Shown here: piece after piece, positions 1 through 9,444 of the stretch
Layout: every line of letters starts with the position of its first letter
Numbering within the stretch: position 1 is the stretch's first letter
Translations under genes and position numbers: made by a program
Assembly: GCA_028687545.1 (NCBI GenBank)
Contig: JAQTZZ010000006.1
Location: 86,104 to 150,103 of the forward strand
Origin: Candidatus Wallbacteria bacterium
GTDB taxonomy: Bacteria; Muiribacteriota; JAQTZZ01
Direction: 5' to 3'
DNA length: 64,000 nucleotides
The notes under the pieces: model-generated
The model's database searches: none
What the model was told of the DNA's origin: nothing
The model's input: only the letters and a program-made list of their open reading frames with translations

Positions 1-56
1 GCTAAACCGATAGGGTCTAAACAGCCGCGAGGGTTCAAATCCCTCCCTCTCCGCCA
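1..56 (+). tRNA. tRNA-Ser(GCU), 3' part
   Basis: Only the 3' portion is present; the 5' half lies before the window. The window opens on the anticodon GCT followed by AA, as in the CTGCTAA loop of serine GCU tRNAs. A long variable arm follows, then a T arm (gaggg-TTCAAAT-ccctc), the acceptor 3' strand CCTCTCC, discriminator G53 and an encoded CCA. The long variable arm and the shared acceptor sequence with the two Ser tRNAs downstream support the assignment. Confidence 0.85.
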
Positions 57-67
57 AAAATATTGGA

Positions 68-144
68 GCACCCGTAGCTTAGTTGGATAGAGCGTTGGCC
101 TGCGGAGCCAAAGGTCGGTGGTTCGAGCCCACTCGGGTGCGCCA
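68..144 (+). tRNA. tRNA-Arg(GCG)
   Basis: A full 77-nt cloverleaf: acceptor GCACCCG/CGGGTGC, D arm, anticodon stem TTGGC/GCCAA around the loop CTGCGGA, T arm GGTGG-TTCGAGC-CCACT, discriminator G and encoded CCA. With T33 as second loop base the anticodon is GCG, reading CGC. Most bacteria use ACG (inosine-modified) here, so the anticodon is unusual. Confidence 0.93.
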
Positions 145-151
145 TCCAATC

Positions 152-271
152 GGCGTGTGAAAAATGCATTTCTGCGTCGTTGCCCTCGTCCTGCGCGGCT
201 CAACGTACCTTTAAGTACGCCTCGCCTTGCGCGAACTCGGGCGCCTAGCATAAATACATTTTTGACACGCC
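152..271. repeat. 120-bp imperfect palindrome between tRNA genes
   Basis: The two halves are near-complementary about the centre at 211/212 (core GTACctttaaGTAC, 205-218). Outer arms GGCGTGTgAAAAATG (152-166) and its counterpart ending in GACACGCC (264-271) match at most positions. The middle pairs more loosely. It fills the gap between tRNA-Arg and tRNA-Ser. I see no credible coding content. It resembles a REP/MITE-type hairpin element; family not assigned. Confidence 0.7.
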
Positions 272-295
272 TGGTTAGATTTTTCGCAATGATAC

Positions 296-386
296 GGAGA
301 GATGGCTGAGCTGGTCTAAGGCACTCGACTCGAAATCGAGAGTACGCTGAAACGTACCGTGGGTTCAAATCCCACTCTCTCCGCCA
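296..386 (+). tRNA. tRNA-Ser(CGA)
   Basis: A 91-nt class II tRNA. Acceptor GGAGAGA pairs with TCTCTCC, the anticodon stem CTCGA/TCGAG encloses loop CTCGAAA (anticodon CGA, codon UCG), a long variable arm follows, then T arm gtggg-TTCAAAT-cccac, discriminator G and encoded CCA. Confidence 0.95.
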
Positions 387-464
387 TCTATAGCTGTTAG
401 TAAATACGAGTGTAACGAGTATTTACTTACAGATATTGATCCCCGAAGTCCTGTCGCAGACAGG
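387..464 (+). repeat. tRNA-tail direct repeat, copy 1
   Basis: About 78 bp directly after tRNA-Ser(CGA), almost identical to 597-673 after tRNA-Ser(GGA). It contains two hairpins: AGTAAATAC/GTATTTACT and CCTGTcgcagACAGG. The identity extends back into the acceptor and T arm, so the unit duplicated is tRNA 3' end plus trailer. The hairpins could act in 3' processing or termination (inference). Confidence 0.75.
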
Positions 465-507
465 GCTGAGCGGGATAGCTGTTATAGCTGCAGGAAATGA
501 AATATAC

Positions 508-596
508 GGAGAGGTGTCCGAGCGGTCTAAGGAGCACGCCTGGAGAGCGTGTGGATGTCAAAAGTCCCGTGGGTTCAAATCCCACCCTCTCCGCCA
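508..596 (+). tRNA. tRNA-Ser(GGA)
   Basis: An 89-nt class II tRNA. Acceptor GGAGAGG/CCTCTCC, anticodon stem CACGC/GCGTG with loop CTGGAGA (anticodon GGA, codons UCC/UCU), long variable arm, T arm gtggg-TTCAAAT-cccac, discriminator G and encoded CCA. Confidence 0.95.
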
Positions 597-673
597 TCTA
601 TAGCTGTTAGTAAATACGAGTGTACGAGTATTTACTTACAGATATTGATCCCCGGAGTCCTGTCGCAGACAGG
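597..673 (+). repeat. tRNA-tail direct repeat, copy 2
   Basis: Second copy of the trailer at 387-464, differing by a one-base deletion in the first hairpin loop and one substitution (ccccgaag/ccccggag). The same two hairpins are kept. Confidence 0.75.
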
Positions 674-781
674 ACGTCCCAAATCCTGCGGCTTTGGGAT
701 GAGAGGCTCTAACAATAGTAATTGAAGAGCCTCTACATAGCGGGGTCTATACCTATTTGGCGGTTTTCGGGAAAAGAAAAA

Positions 782-2671
782 ATGGCAGATAATACCCCAG
801 ACATCAAAAAATTTATCGAAAACATCTCCTTTGAGAAATTGGAAGAAAAAATTCAGGAGATCCATTCTGCATTATCCTTTGAACAACAATACAAATTGAT
901 CAGGGACCTGATCGATCAGTTCGGCTCACAGCACTGGATTTATCGCAGAAAAGCCTCTCTCGCACTTACCACAATCAGAAAGAATGTTCTTAAACCTTTG
1001 ATCAGCGCAATCACCACCACCGAGAATCTGGACATTATTTATTGGTCGATCAGAACGATGGTGGCTGTAGAAGATTTCGAGATTCTGGAAGTTTTCACCA
1101 GATTTATCCAGACTGGGAATCAGAAGGTGCGGTTTTACACCATCCTGAATCTCCCACAGATCAAGAATCCCCTTAAACTCGAAATTCTGATCAAGGCTCT
1201 TTCCGATCCTGTCTGGAATCACAGAAAATTTGCTGCTGATGGTATTATGCAGATGGGGATGAATGCAGTTAAAATCTTGAATCAATATTACAAAGATTCT
1301 CCTTTTGAGCAGAAATACTGGATCCTGAAATGCCTGGGAACGATTCTTGGGGATAAAGGGATCGAACCATTCCGGAAATTCATGGAAAAAGGGGACCGCG
1401 ATTCCAAGTATTTTTCCATGACCGCACTGGCTGCGACTAGAGAGGAAAAAGCGATACCACTTTTACTCAGAAACCTGGATGATGCTGATCTGTATACCAG
1501 GATTCAGGCTGCAGCTTATCTTGAGAGTTTCGGAGAGAAGGCAATCCCGTTTCTGGAGGAAGTTTCAGCCTATAATCTGAAACCGGAGACAAAGCAGATT
1601 CTATGCAAGATCATCGCCAGAATCCTGCACGATGAAGCTGTGCCTTTGTTCCGGAAAATGCTTGGTAAACTGCGTTCCGACTCCCCGCGCGAGGAGAAGA
1701 TACTGATTGTGGAAGCTCTCGGGGAAACCGGATCCAGAGAAGGAGTAAAACTTCTGCTTGAATTACTGGCAGATGACAGCTGGCTGGTCAAAATAGAGGT
1801 GGTCAGGGCAGCAGGATTTATTGCCAATCTGATTCCCGAAGAGACAGTGTCGTTACTGTCAGCATATTTTGCTGCAGAGAACGAGGAAATCTGTCCCTGG
1901 ATACTCAAGATCGCCGAAGAAGCGGCGCTGCCGTTCCTGGAAATATATCAGAATTACTACAAAGTACGCAGCCAGGCTATCAGATTGAACATCATCCAGT
2001 CCATTTCACAGCTCCCGCAATCCAGGTTCAGCAACAGATTGCAGGAACTGCTGTTATCTGCTCTGGCCGATCCATACTGGCCCATCCGCCAGAAGAGCAG
2101 TGAAATTCTGATCAACCTGGGTTCGATGGTGATCTTTCCTCTGCTGGAACTGGCTGCAAAGAAGAAGGACCGGGACACTTGCTACTGGGCGCAGCTGACA
2201 CTTCAGAGAATCAACCCTGAGGGCAACAGGGCATTGACCAATTTTTTACGGGAGAATGGTTTGAAGGATCTGGTGGAACTTTCCCAACCAGCCGCATCCG
2301 AAACCAAGCGGGATTCCCTTGCTGAAATGAAATCCGTAGCTGATACCGGACCAGTGCAGCCGGGAGTGCCTGGACCGATTCTTCCTGAATCAGGGATGAT
2401 GGATTCCAGCCAGTTTGACGGCACTTCCAGCACCAGCTTTGGATCCACGTATACTGATCGCCAGGTCCGTCAATTTCTGCACGATCTTGAGTATTCTGAT
2501 TTCGAGGAAGTGCGGCTCATGTCGCTGCAGAGTCTAAGCAAAATCAAACTGGACAAAAAGCATCTGAAAAGTATCAAGAAAGTCGTCAAAAAAATCTATT
2601 CCACTGCGACACCGGAAATGAAACGATCTCTGGATGAAGCGATCAATGTGATATTTCCGCCGAATCAGTGA
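782..2671 (+). CDS. HEAT-repeat protein
   Basis: 629 aa. The body is a run of about 30-40-residue helical repeats of HEAT type (recurrent patterns such as DDSWLVKIEVVRAAG, DPYWPIRQKSSEIL), giving an alpha-solenoid likely used for protein-protein contact. A Pro/Ser-rich linker near residues 520-570 is followed by a last helical segment. No signal peptide or membrane helix, so probably cytosolic. The frame is open upstream, but the start at 782 (MADNTPD) is preceded by a purine-rich GGGAAAAGAAAAA. It stands alone and ends at a bidirectional terminator. A second HEAT protein lies at 9445-10560. Partner and function unknown. Confidence 0.85.
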   Translation: MADNTPDIKKFIENISFEKLEEKIQEIHSALSFEQQYKLIRDLIDQFGSQHWIYRRKASLALTTIRKNVLKPLISAITTTENLDIIYWSIRTMVAVEDFEILEVFTRFIQTGNQKVRFYTILNLPQIKNPLKLEILIKALSDPVWNHRKFAADGIMQMGMNAVKILNQYYKDSPFEQKYWILKCLGTILGDKGIEPFRKFMEKGDRDSKYFSMTALAATREEKAIPLLLRNLDDADLYTRIQAAAYLESFGEKAIPFLEEVSAYNLKPETKQILCKIIARILHDEAVPLFRKMLGKLRSDSPREEKILIVEALGETGSREGVKLLLELLADDSWLVKIEVVRAAGFIANLIPEETVSLLSAYFAAENEEICPWILKIAEEAALPFLEIYQNYYKVRSQAIRLNIIQSISQLPQSRFSNRLQELLLSALADPYWPIRQKSSEILINLGSMVIFPLLELAAKKKDRDTCYWAQLTLQRINPEGNRALTNFLRENGLKDLVELSQPAASETKRDSLAEMKSVADTGPVQPGVPGPILPESGMMDSSQFDGTSSTSFGSTYTDRQVRQFLHDLEYSDFEEVRLMSLQSLSKIKLDKKHLKSIKKVVKKIYSTATPEMKRSLDEAINVIFPPNQ

Positions 2672-2690
2672 ATTCCAAAAGTTTGAATAA

Positions 2691-2717
2691 AAAAAGTCCT
2701 GCTTTGGCAGGACTTTT
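2691..2717. terminator. bidirectional intrinsic terminator
   Basis: A-run, then AGTCCTGC-tttg-GCAGGACT and a T-run. It lies between two convergent genes (HEAT protein and xerD/C) and is suited to stop transcription from both sides. Confidence 0.85.
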
Positions 2718-2737
2718 CTTGGTGATTTGATTCTAAC

Positions 2738-3634
2738 TTAAGCTCTGGGATGTGTTTTGCTGTATACGTACCTCAAGCCCTTGCGGGTGAGGTGAGTATA
2801 AATCTGGGTGGTGGTGATGTCGCTGTGCCCGAGCATTTCCTGCACTGAACGCAAGTCAGCATTGTTTTCCAGCAGATGGGTGGCGAAAGAATGGCGCAGT
2901 ACATGTGGAGTGATGTTTTTCTGGATGTTGGCGCGTTCCGAGTATTTCTTGATCAGCTTCCAAAAACCCTGTCGGGTCATCCGCCGTCCCTGGCAGTTCA
3001 GGAAAAGCGCTTTGGGGTCGCGGTTCTTGTCGATCAGGGGGAAGGAGAGCGTTAAATAGCGTTTGAGAAAATGGATCGAGGTTTTTCCAACCGGGACGAT
3101 CCGTTCCTTATTGCCTTTACCCATGATCTTGACGAATTTTTCCTTTAGATTGACGGAATCATTATCCAGGCCCACGAGTTCGGATACGCGCATTCCGGTG
3201 GCATAAAGCAATTCCAGCATGGCTTTGTCGCGCAACTCATATTTCCGTCTCACCCGGGGCTGCTTCAACAACAATTCCACTTCCTCCACAGTCAGGAAGG
3301 AAGGCAGCCTGCGCTCGACTCTTGGAGTTTCCACTTCGCGGCTGATATCTTTTTCCAGCTGCTTTTCCTGGATCAAGAATTTGTAAAATGAACGGATCGT
3401 GGTGATTGTACGGGTGATTGTAGTGGATTTTCTGCCCATATCGCGCAGGTGGGCGATGTAGTTTTCCAGATCGTCCCGGCTGATGTCATGAACAATGTGC
3501 TTCTTGAACTGCTCATTCATGAACTTGTCGAAATTTACCAGATCCCTGCTGTAACTCAGCTGGGAATTTGTAGCCAGCCCTTTTTCTATTGAGATGAAAT
3601 TCAGATACTGCTCGATCGCTGTTTTAGTTTCCAT
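2738..3634 (-). CDS. xerD: tyrosine recombinase XerC/XerD
   Basis: 298 aa, the usual length of Xer recombinases. N-terminal SAM-like DNA-binding domain (about 1-90) and C-terminal catalytic domain with the full set: R149 (ATGMRVSELV), K173 (GKGNKER), H244 and R247 (HVLRHSFATHLL), H270 (MLGHSDI) and nucleophile Y279 (TTQIYTH). Family role: resolving chromosome dimers at dif with FtsK. Start chosen at ATG with AAGGGAG upstream. It has its own near-consensus promoter (3693-3721). XerC versus XerD cannot be settled from sequence alone; a single-Xer system is possible. No dif site recognised here. Confidence 0.93.
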   Translation of the reverse strand: METKTAIEQYLNFISIEKGLATNSQLSYSRDLVNFDKFMNEQFKKHIVHDISRDDLENYIAHLRDMGRKSTTITRTITTIRSFYKFLIQEKQLEKDISREVETPRVERRLPSFLTVEEVELLLKQPRVRRKYELRDKAMLELLYATGMRVSELVGLDNDSVNLKEKFVKIMGKGNKERIVPVGKTSIHFLKRYLTLSFPLIDKNRDPKALFLNCQGRRMTRQGFWKLIKKYSERANIQKNITPHVLRHSFATHLLENNADLRSVQEMLGHSDITTTQIYTHLTRKGLRYVYSKTHPRA

Positions 3635-3692
3635 GTTAGCTCCCTTCGTTTTAGTAATTCCTGTAATTCGTCAATTGTTCGACCCTAGGTGA

Positions 3693-3721
3693 ATTGTACA
3701 AATACTACCATAAATTGTCAA
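3693..3721 (-). promoter_or_regulatory. sigma70-type promoter of xerD/C
   Basis: Read on the minus strand: TTGACA, 17-bp spacer, TACAAT; close to the sigma70 consensus and about 60 bp upstream of the xer start codon. Confidence 0.75.
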
Positions 3722-3769
3722 GCTGAAATAACTGGGAAACAGGAAATTTACGTAAATAATCCTGTTTGT

Positions 3770-5978
<2,209 letters not shown>

Positions 5979-5979
5979 G

Positions 5980-6573
5980 TCAGGAAATCCGTTTCAGCAT
6001 AGAATTGTAAGCCTGGAGGCTGAGCGGAGAAATCCTGCGCCCTTCATCCAGCAGATAGCGTAGTTTATATTTTAGCACTTGCACAGACCAAATTAAAAGG
6101 CGTTCCTTTGAAGGCCTGGTGCTGCTTATTTCCCGGCGGAGGAGCAGGGCTTCCTTGAAGCTGCGGGTTTTTTCGCAGAAATCCGCGATCAGAAGGATCT
6201 GCTGCAGCCGGCTCATCCCTCTGCAGCCTGTAGTGTGAAAAAAGATGGCTTTGTAGATGGCTCTGTCGAAACAGAAATTAGCGGCGACATGACGGGCGCC
6301 CAGCGGGCCATGGCTCAAAAGCGCACCCTTTTTCCATCTTTCGATGTCTCTGCCATCTTCAATGGCTGAAAATTTCTTAATTAATCTTTCCGGAAAATCC
6401 CTGGCTATATCATGAGCCAGGCCGGCAAAACAAGCCTTTTCGAGCAGAATGGTTCCAAACGGTGCGGCTAGAGCTGCTGCCATTTCAGCGCATCCTTCAG
6501 AATGCAGCATCCGCTCTGGAGTGAGCAGCACTTTCAGCTCAGAGCGAAGTTCTTCAGTCTTCAAAATATTCAA
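5980..6573 (-). CDS. yqeK: YqeK-type HD-domain Ap4A hydrolase
   Basis: 197 aa HD-fold protein. H24, the H54-D55 pair (LAHDIA), a later SHGPLGA, FFHTTG and the ADFCEKTR signature match YqeK, the symmetrical bis(5'-nucleosyl)-tetraphosphatase. Its start lies inside the end of obg (20-bp overlap), indicating translational coupling. nadD-yqeK proximity is typical for the family. Confidence 0.88.
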   Translation of the reverse strand: MNILKTEELRSELKVLLTPERMLHSEGCAEMAAALAAPFGTILLEKACFAGLAHDIARDFPERLIKKFSAIEDGRDIERWKKGALLSHGPLGARHVAANFCFDRAIYKAIFFHTTGCRGMSRLQQILLIADFCEKTRSFKEALLLRREISSTRPSKERLLIWSVQVLKYKLRYLLDEGRRISPLSLQAYNSMLKRIS

Positions 6574-7810
6574 ATCCGAATTTTCCGATGTTTACAGTCT
6601 CTCCCGGTTTGATCCCGAGCTCCTTCAGCTGAGAGATCACGCCCTTTTCCACCAGAAAGTTGTAAAACCATTCCATGGCGAATTTGTTTTGAAAATCGAT
6701 GCGGATTGCCACCCGTTCGATCTTGGACCCCTTGATCACAAACACCTTCCCGTTCTTGAAAACTTTGAGAGGAGTCTCATTTTCTTCAAGTCTGTAAACC
6801 TTGTATTCCTGTTCTTCAACCGGTTCGGTAATCTCGGACAGTCTGGTGGAAAGAAAATACAGCAGCTCTTTCAGTCCCTTCTTAGCTACAGCGGAAATTC
6901 TGAAGCAGGGCCAGCCGTTCTTTTTGCAGAATTTTTCCAGTTTGACAAGCTGTTTTTCGTCGGGTGCCAGGTCCAGTTTGCTGATTGCAACCGCCTGGGA
7001 TTTCTTCAGAAGTTCCGGCTTGTAATATTCGAGCTCGCTCAGGATGATTTTAAGACGCGTCACCAGGTCTGGCTCGCTCCCGTCGATGAGGTGCAGGATG
7101 ACTCTCGTGCGTTCCACGTGCCGCAGGAAGCGGTCTCCCAGCCCATGTCCATCGTGGGCTCCTTCAATCAATCCCGGGATATCTGCCACAGTGAAGCTTG
7201 AATCTTCCAGTTTGACTACGCCCAGGTTCGGTACGAGCGTAGTGAAGGGATAGTCGGCCACCTTGGCCTTGCAGTTTGAAATCGCATTGATCAGGGTGGA
7301 TTTTCCGGCGTTCGGGAATCCGACAATGCCTACATCTGCCAGAAGCTTGAGTTCCAGCCTGATCCAGAAACCTGCACCAGGTTCCCCTTTTTCGGAAAAT
7401 CTGGGCGCCCTGCGGCTGTCAGAAAGGAATCTGGCGTTTCCCCTTCCTCCTCTTCCACCTTTCGCAAGCAACTGCACCTGGCCGTCTGTCACAAGATCCG
7501 CCAGTAGTTCGCCCTGCTCGCTGAATACTGTTGTACCGGCCGGGACGATGATCGTCATGTCTTCAGCGCTTTTTCCGGTTTTGTTGGAGCCTTTGCCGTG
7601 TGCGCCGTTTTTCGCTGTATAGTGTATCTGATAATGCAGGTCAATCAGTGTTTTAAGGTGGCGGGAGGCTTTCAGATGGATGCTTCCTCCGTCACCGCCG
7701 TCACCGCCGTCAGGCCCGCCGCGGGGGACGCATTTTTCCCTGCGGAATGATACGCAGCCGTTTCCGCCTGTGCCTGCCTGCAAATGGACTTTTACTTCAT
7801 CTATGAACAT
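6554..7810 (-). CDS. obg: Obg/CgtA GTPase
   Basis: 418 aa with the three Obg domains. The Gly-rich Obg fold (1-158) includes GGPDGGDGGDGG. The GTPase domain has P-loop GFPNAGKST at 164-172, DIPGLIEGA and SKLD. A C-terminal OCT domain follows (about 345-418). Involved in 50S assembly and stress response. AGAGG precedes the start. Its place near rplU/rpmA is conserved in many bacteria. Confidence 0.97.
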   Translation of the reverse strand: MFIDEVKVHLQAGTGGNGCVSFRREKCVPRGGPDGGDGGDGGSIHLKASRHLKTLIDLHYQIHYTAKNGAHGKGSNKTGKSAEDMTIIVPAGTTVFSEQGELLADLVTDGQVQLLAKGGRGGRGNARFLSDSRRAPRFSEKGEPGAGFWIRLELKLLADVGIVGFPNAGKSTLINAISNCKAKVADYPFTTLVPNLGVVKLEDSSFTVADIPGLIEGAHDGHGLGDRFLRHVERTRVILHLIDGSEPDLVTRLKIILSELEYYKPELLKKSQAVAISKLDLAPDEKQLVKLEKFCKKNGWPCFRISAVAKKGLKELLYFLSTRLSEITEPVEEQEYKVYRLEENETPLKVFKNGKVFVIKGSKIERVAIRIDFQNKFAMEWFYNFLVEKGVISQLKELGIKPGETVNIGKFGFEYFED

Positions 7811-7840
7811 GGTACCTCTTGCTAAATATTTTGTAGAGCC

Positions 7841-8389
7841 TTATATATACAAACCATTTTTTTTAATGTACTTCAGGGTTTCTGCGGGGACCATTCTTGT
7901 TACAGGTTCACCGTTTTTTAATTTTTTCCTGATCTGTGTAGAGGAAACAGGACAGGAAAAAGGGAGCACAGGATATTGTTCTGCAGAGCGTTTCCCTCTG
8001 GAGATCAGCACGATCTGGCACAGTTTTTCGAGCTCCTGAAAACGATGCCAGCGCTTGAACTGTGAAAGATTGTCAGTGCCAGCCAGCAGGTAAAACTTCC
8101 CTCCCGGGAAGATTTTGTGGAGATGCACGAGCGTGTCATAGGTATAGCTTTTTCCAGGATGCTGAAGCTCGAAATCGGACAGAAAAAAAGTGTCTTCTTT
8201 TCTCAATGCAAGTGCCAGCATCACAAATCTATGCCGGATATCAGCAGGAAGAGTCGATTTCAGCGGATTCTGATAGGCAGGAATGAAAAGAATACGATCA
8301 AGAGCCAGTTTTTTTTGGGCTTTTCTGGCCAGCAGCAAATGACCCCTGTGGACAGGGTCAAAACTGCCTCCCAGCACGCCAATTTTCAT
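7841..8389 (-). CDS. nadD: nicotinate-nucleotide adenylyltransferase
   Basis: 182 aa. N-terminal GGSFDPVHRGHLLLA holds the nucleotidyltransferase motif (H-x-G-H equivalent), and the C-terminal VSSTQIRKKL matches the S-S/T-x-x-R motif. Converts nicotinate mononucleotide to deamido-NAD. It sits between rpmA and obg, an unusual insertion into the common rplU-rpmA-obg order. Confidence 0.94.
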   Translation of the reverse strand: MKIGVLGGSFDPVHRGHLLLARKAQKKLALDRILFIPAYQNPLKSTLPADIRHRFVMLALALRKEDTFFLSDFELQHPGKSYTYDTLVHLHKIFPGGKFYLLAGTDNLSQFKRWHRFQELEKLCQIVLISRGKRSAEQYPVLPFSCPVSSTQIRKKLKNGEPVTRMVPAETLKYIKKNGLYI

Positions 8390-8401
8390 TCACCAGGTGA
8401 A

Positions 8402-8662
8402 TTATGCATCCTTGGGGAGCACATGGACATAGCGCCTGCCGTCCCGTTTGGCCTGGTACTTGACGATTCCATCAATCTTGGCGAACAGGGTGTAGTCTCC
8501 GCCGCATCCTACATTGGTGCCTGCGAAGAAATTGGTGCCCTTCTGTCTGACCAGGATGGAACCGGCTGTAACAAGCTGTCCGGCAAAACGCTTGGGTCCT
8601 AAATACTTTGGATGGCTGTCGCGACCGTTGCCTGAACTGCCGACGCCTTTCTTATGAGCCAT
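8402..8662 (-). CDS. rpmA: 50S ribosomal protein L27
   Basis: 86 aa with the L27 signatures [16 protein letters not shown] and [10 protein letters not shown]. The N-terminus is already in mature form: a stop codon (TAG) lies in frame only four codons upstream of the ATG, and a strong AGGAGG ends five bases before the ATG. There is therefore no N-terminal extension for the neighbouring Prp protease to remove. The start overlaps the end of prp by 11 bp. Confidence 0.97.
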   Translation of the reverse strand: MAHKKGVGSSGNGRDSHPKYLGPKRFAGQLVTAGSILVRQKGTNFFAGTNVGCGGDYTLFAKIDGIVKYQAKRDGRRYVHVLPKDA

Positions 8663-8990
8663 TTGATCCTCCTTCTATTATCCTGAGATAATCTCCGTAA
8701 TTCCTGCCGATCTCCCTTAAACCCAGTATCAGGCTGTCAAAGAGAAGGTCGGCTTTCAATCTTTCCGCTTCAGATAAATCCGCCTGAGGCATTGTGATTG
8801 ACAGGGAGTTGTTTTTCTTCCCCTCGACCACGACAGGTTCCAGGCTCAACAGTTCCCGCAGGCTGTTCAGGTATGTGAACACCAGCGCTGAAACCGCTGA
8901 ACAGACTATATCCAAACCCTTGCCGGCAAACCCGGCATGTCCTTTTACAAGCACTAGATGGTTTTCCCGCTCGGTTTTCACCGTAATCAA
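8652..8990 (-). CDS. prp: Prp-family ribosomal-processing cysteine protease
   Basis: 112 aa. [18 protein letters not shown] carries the catalytic H18 and C30 of the Prp (YsxB) family, which in Firmicutes and Fusobacteria trims the N-terminal extension of L27. It lies between rplU and rpmA as is typical. The L27 encoded next to it lacks such an extension, so the substrate here is unclear. Confidence 0.9.
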   Translation of the reverse strand: MITVKTERENHLVLVKGHAGFAGKGLDIVCSAVSALVFTYLNSLRELLSLEPVVVEGKKNNSLSITMPQADLSEAERLKADLLFDSLILGLREIGRNYGDYLRIIEGGSNGS

Positions 8991-9010
8991 TGCTTGGACC
9001 TCTCACAGGA

Positions 9011-9322
9011 TCAGGCGATGATTTTCTCCACCATGATTCTGCTCAGGCTGTGGCGGAATCCCCTTTTCACATGGGAGTCCTTTCTGCGGCGGTACTTGAA
9101 GGAAGTGACCTTCCTGTCCTTGAAGTTCTTCACGATTTTTCCCACAACCTTGGTTTTTTCAAGGTATGGTGTGCCGAACTCCAGCTTGCCGTCCCTGTTG
9201 ACCATCAGGACGCGGTCGAGCTCGATCTTCTCTTCCGCTTCGTAAGGCTGCAGGTCAACGTCGAACCACTTGCCTTCCTCGACCTTGTACTGCTTGTTTC
9301 CACACTCTACTATAGCGTACAT
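9011..9322 (-). CDS. rplU: 50S ribosomal protein L21
   Basis: 103 aa starting MYAIVECGNKQYKVEEG, the L21 N-terminus. An in-frame ATG 17 codons upstream is rejected because TAAGGAGG lies at the correct distance from 9322. C-terminal KRRKDSHVKRGFRHS is also L21-like. First gene of the leftward operon, behind a promoter at 9377-9404. Confidence 0.97.
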   Translation of the reverse strand: MYAIVECGNKQYKVEEGKWFDVDLQPYEAEEKIELDRVLMVNRDGKLEFGTPYLEKTKVVGKIVKNFKDRKVTSFKYRRRKDSHVKRGFRHSLSRIMVEKIIA

Positions 9323-9376
9323 ACACGCCTCCTTATATAATGAAAAAACGGTATTTCCCACGCGGGTAAGCAAAAG

Positions 9377-9404
9377 ACTAAAGGATGGAGCTCAGTATTG
9401 TCAA
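9377..9404 (-). promoter_or_regulatory. promoter of the rplU operon
   Basis: Minus strand: TTGACA, 16-bp spacer, TTTAGT. A perfect -35 with a weaker -10, about 55 bp upstream of rplU and just after the terminator of the preceding operon. Confidence 0.5.
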
Positions 9405-9405
9405 G

Positions 9406-9440
9406 AAAAAACGTGGGACCGGGCTGCCGGTCAGCCGGTC
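9406..9440 (-). terminator. intrinsic terminator after the gyr/HEAT operon
   Basis: Minus strand: GACCGGCT-gaccggc-AGCCCGGTC (eight pairs with one bulge), then ccacg and TTTTTT. It lies just after the stop of the HEAT gene and before the rplU promoter. Confidence 0.7.
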
Positions 9441-9444
9441 ATGA

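Noticed and set aside
118-309. 63-codon frame over tRNA-Arg and the palindrome
   Set aside because: It overlaps a tRNA and the inverted repeat and has no coding features.
2738-3634. Integrase of a mobile element
   Set aside because: Length and full sequence fit chromosomal XerC/D; no attachment site or phage genes flank it.
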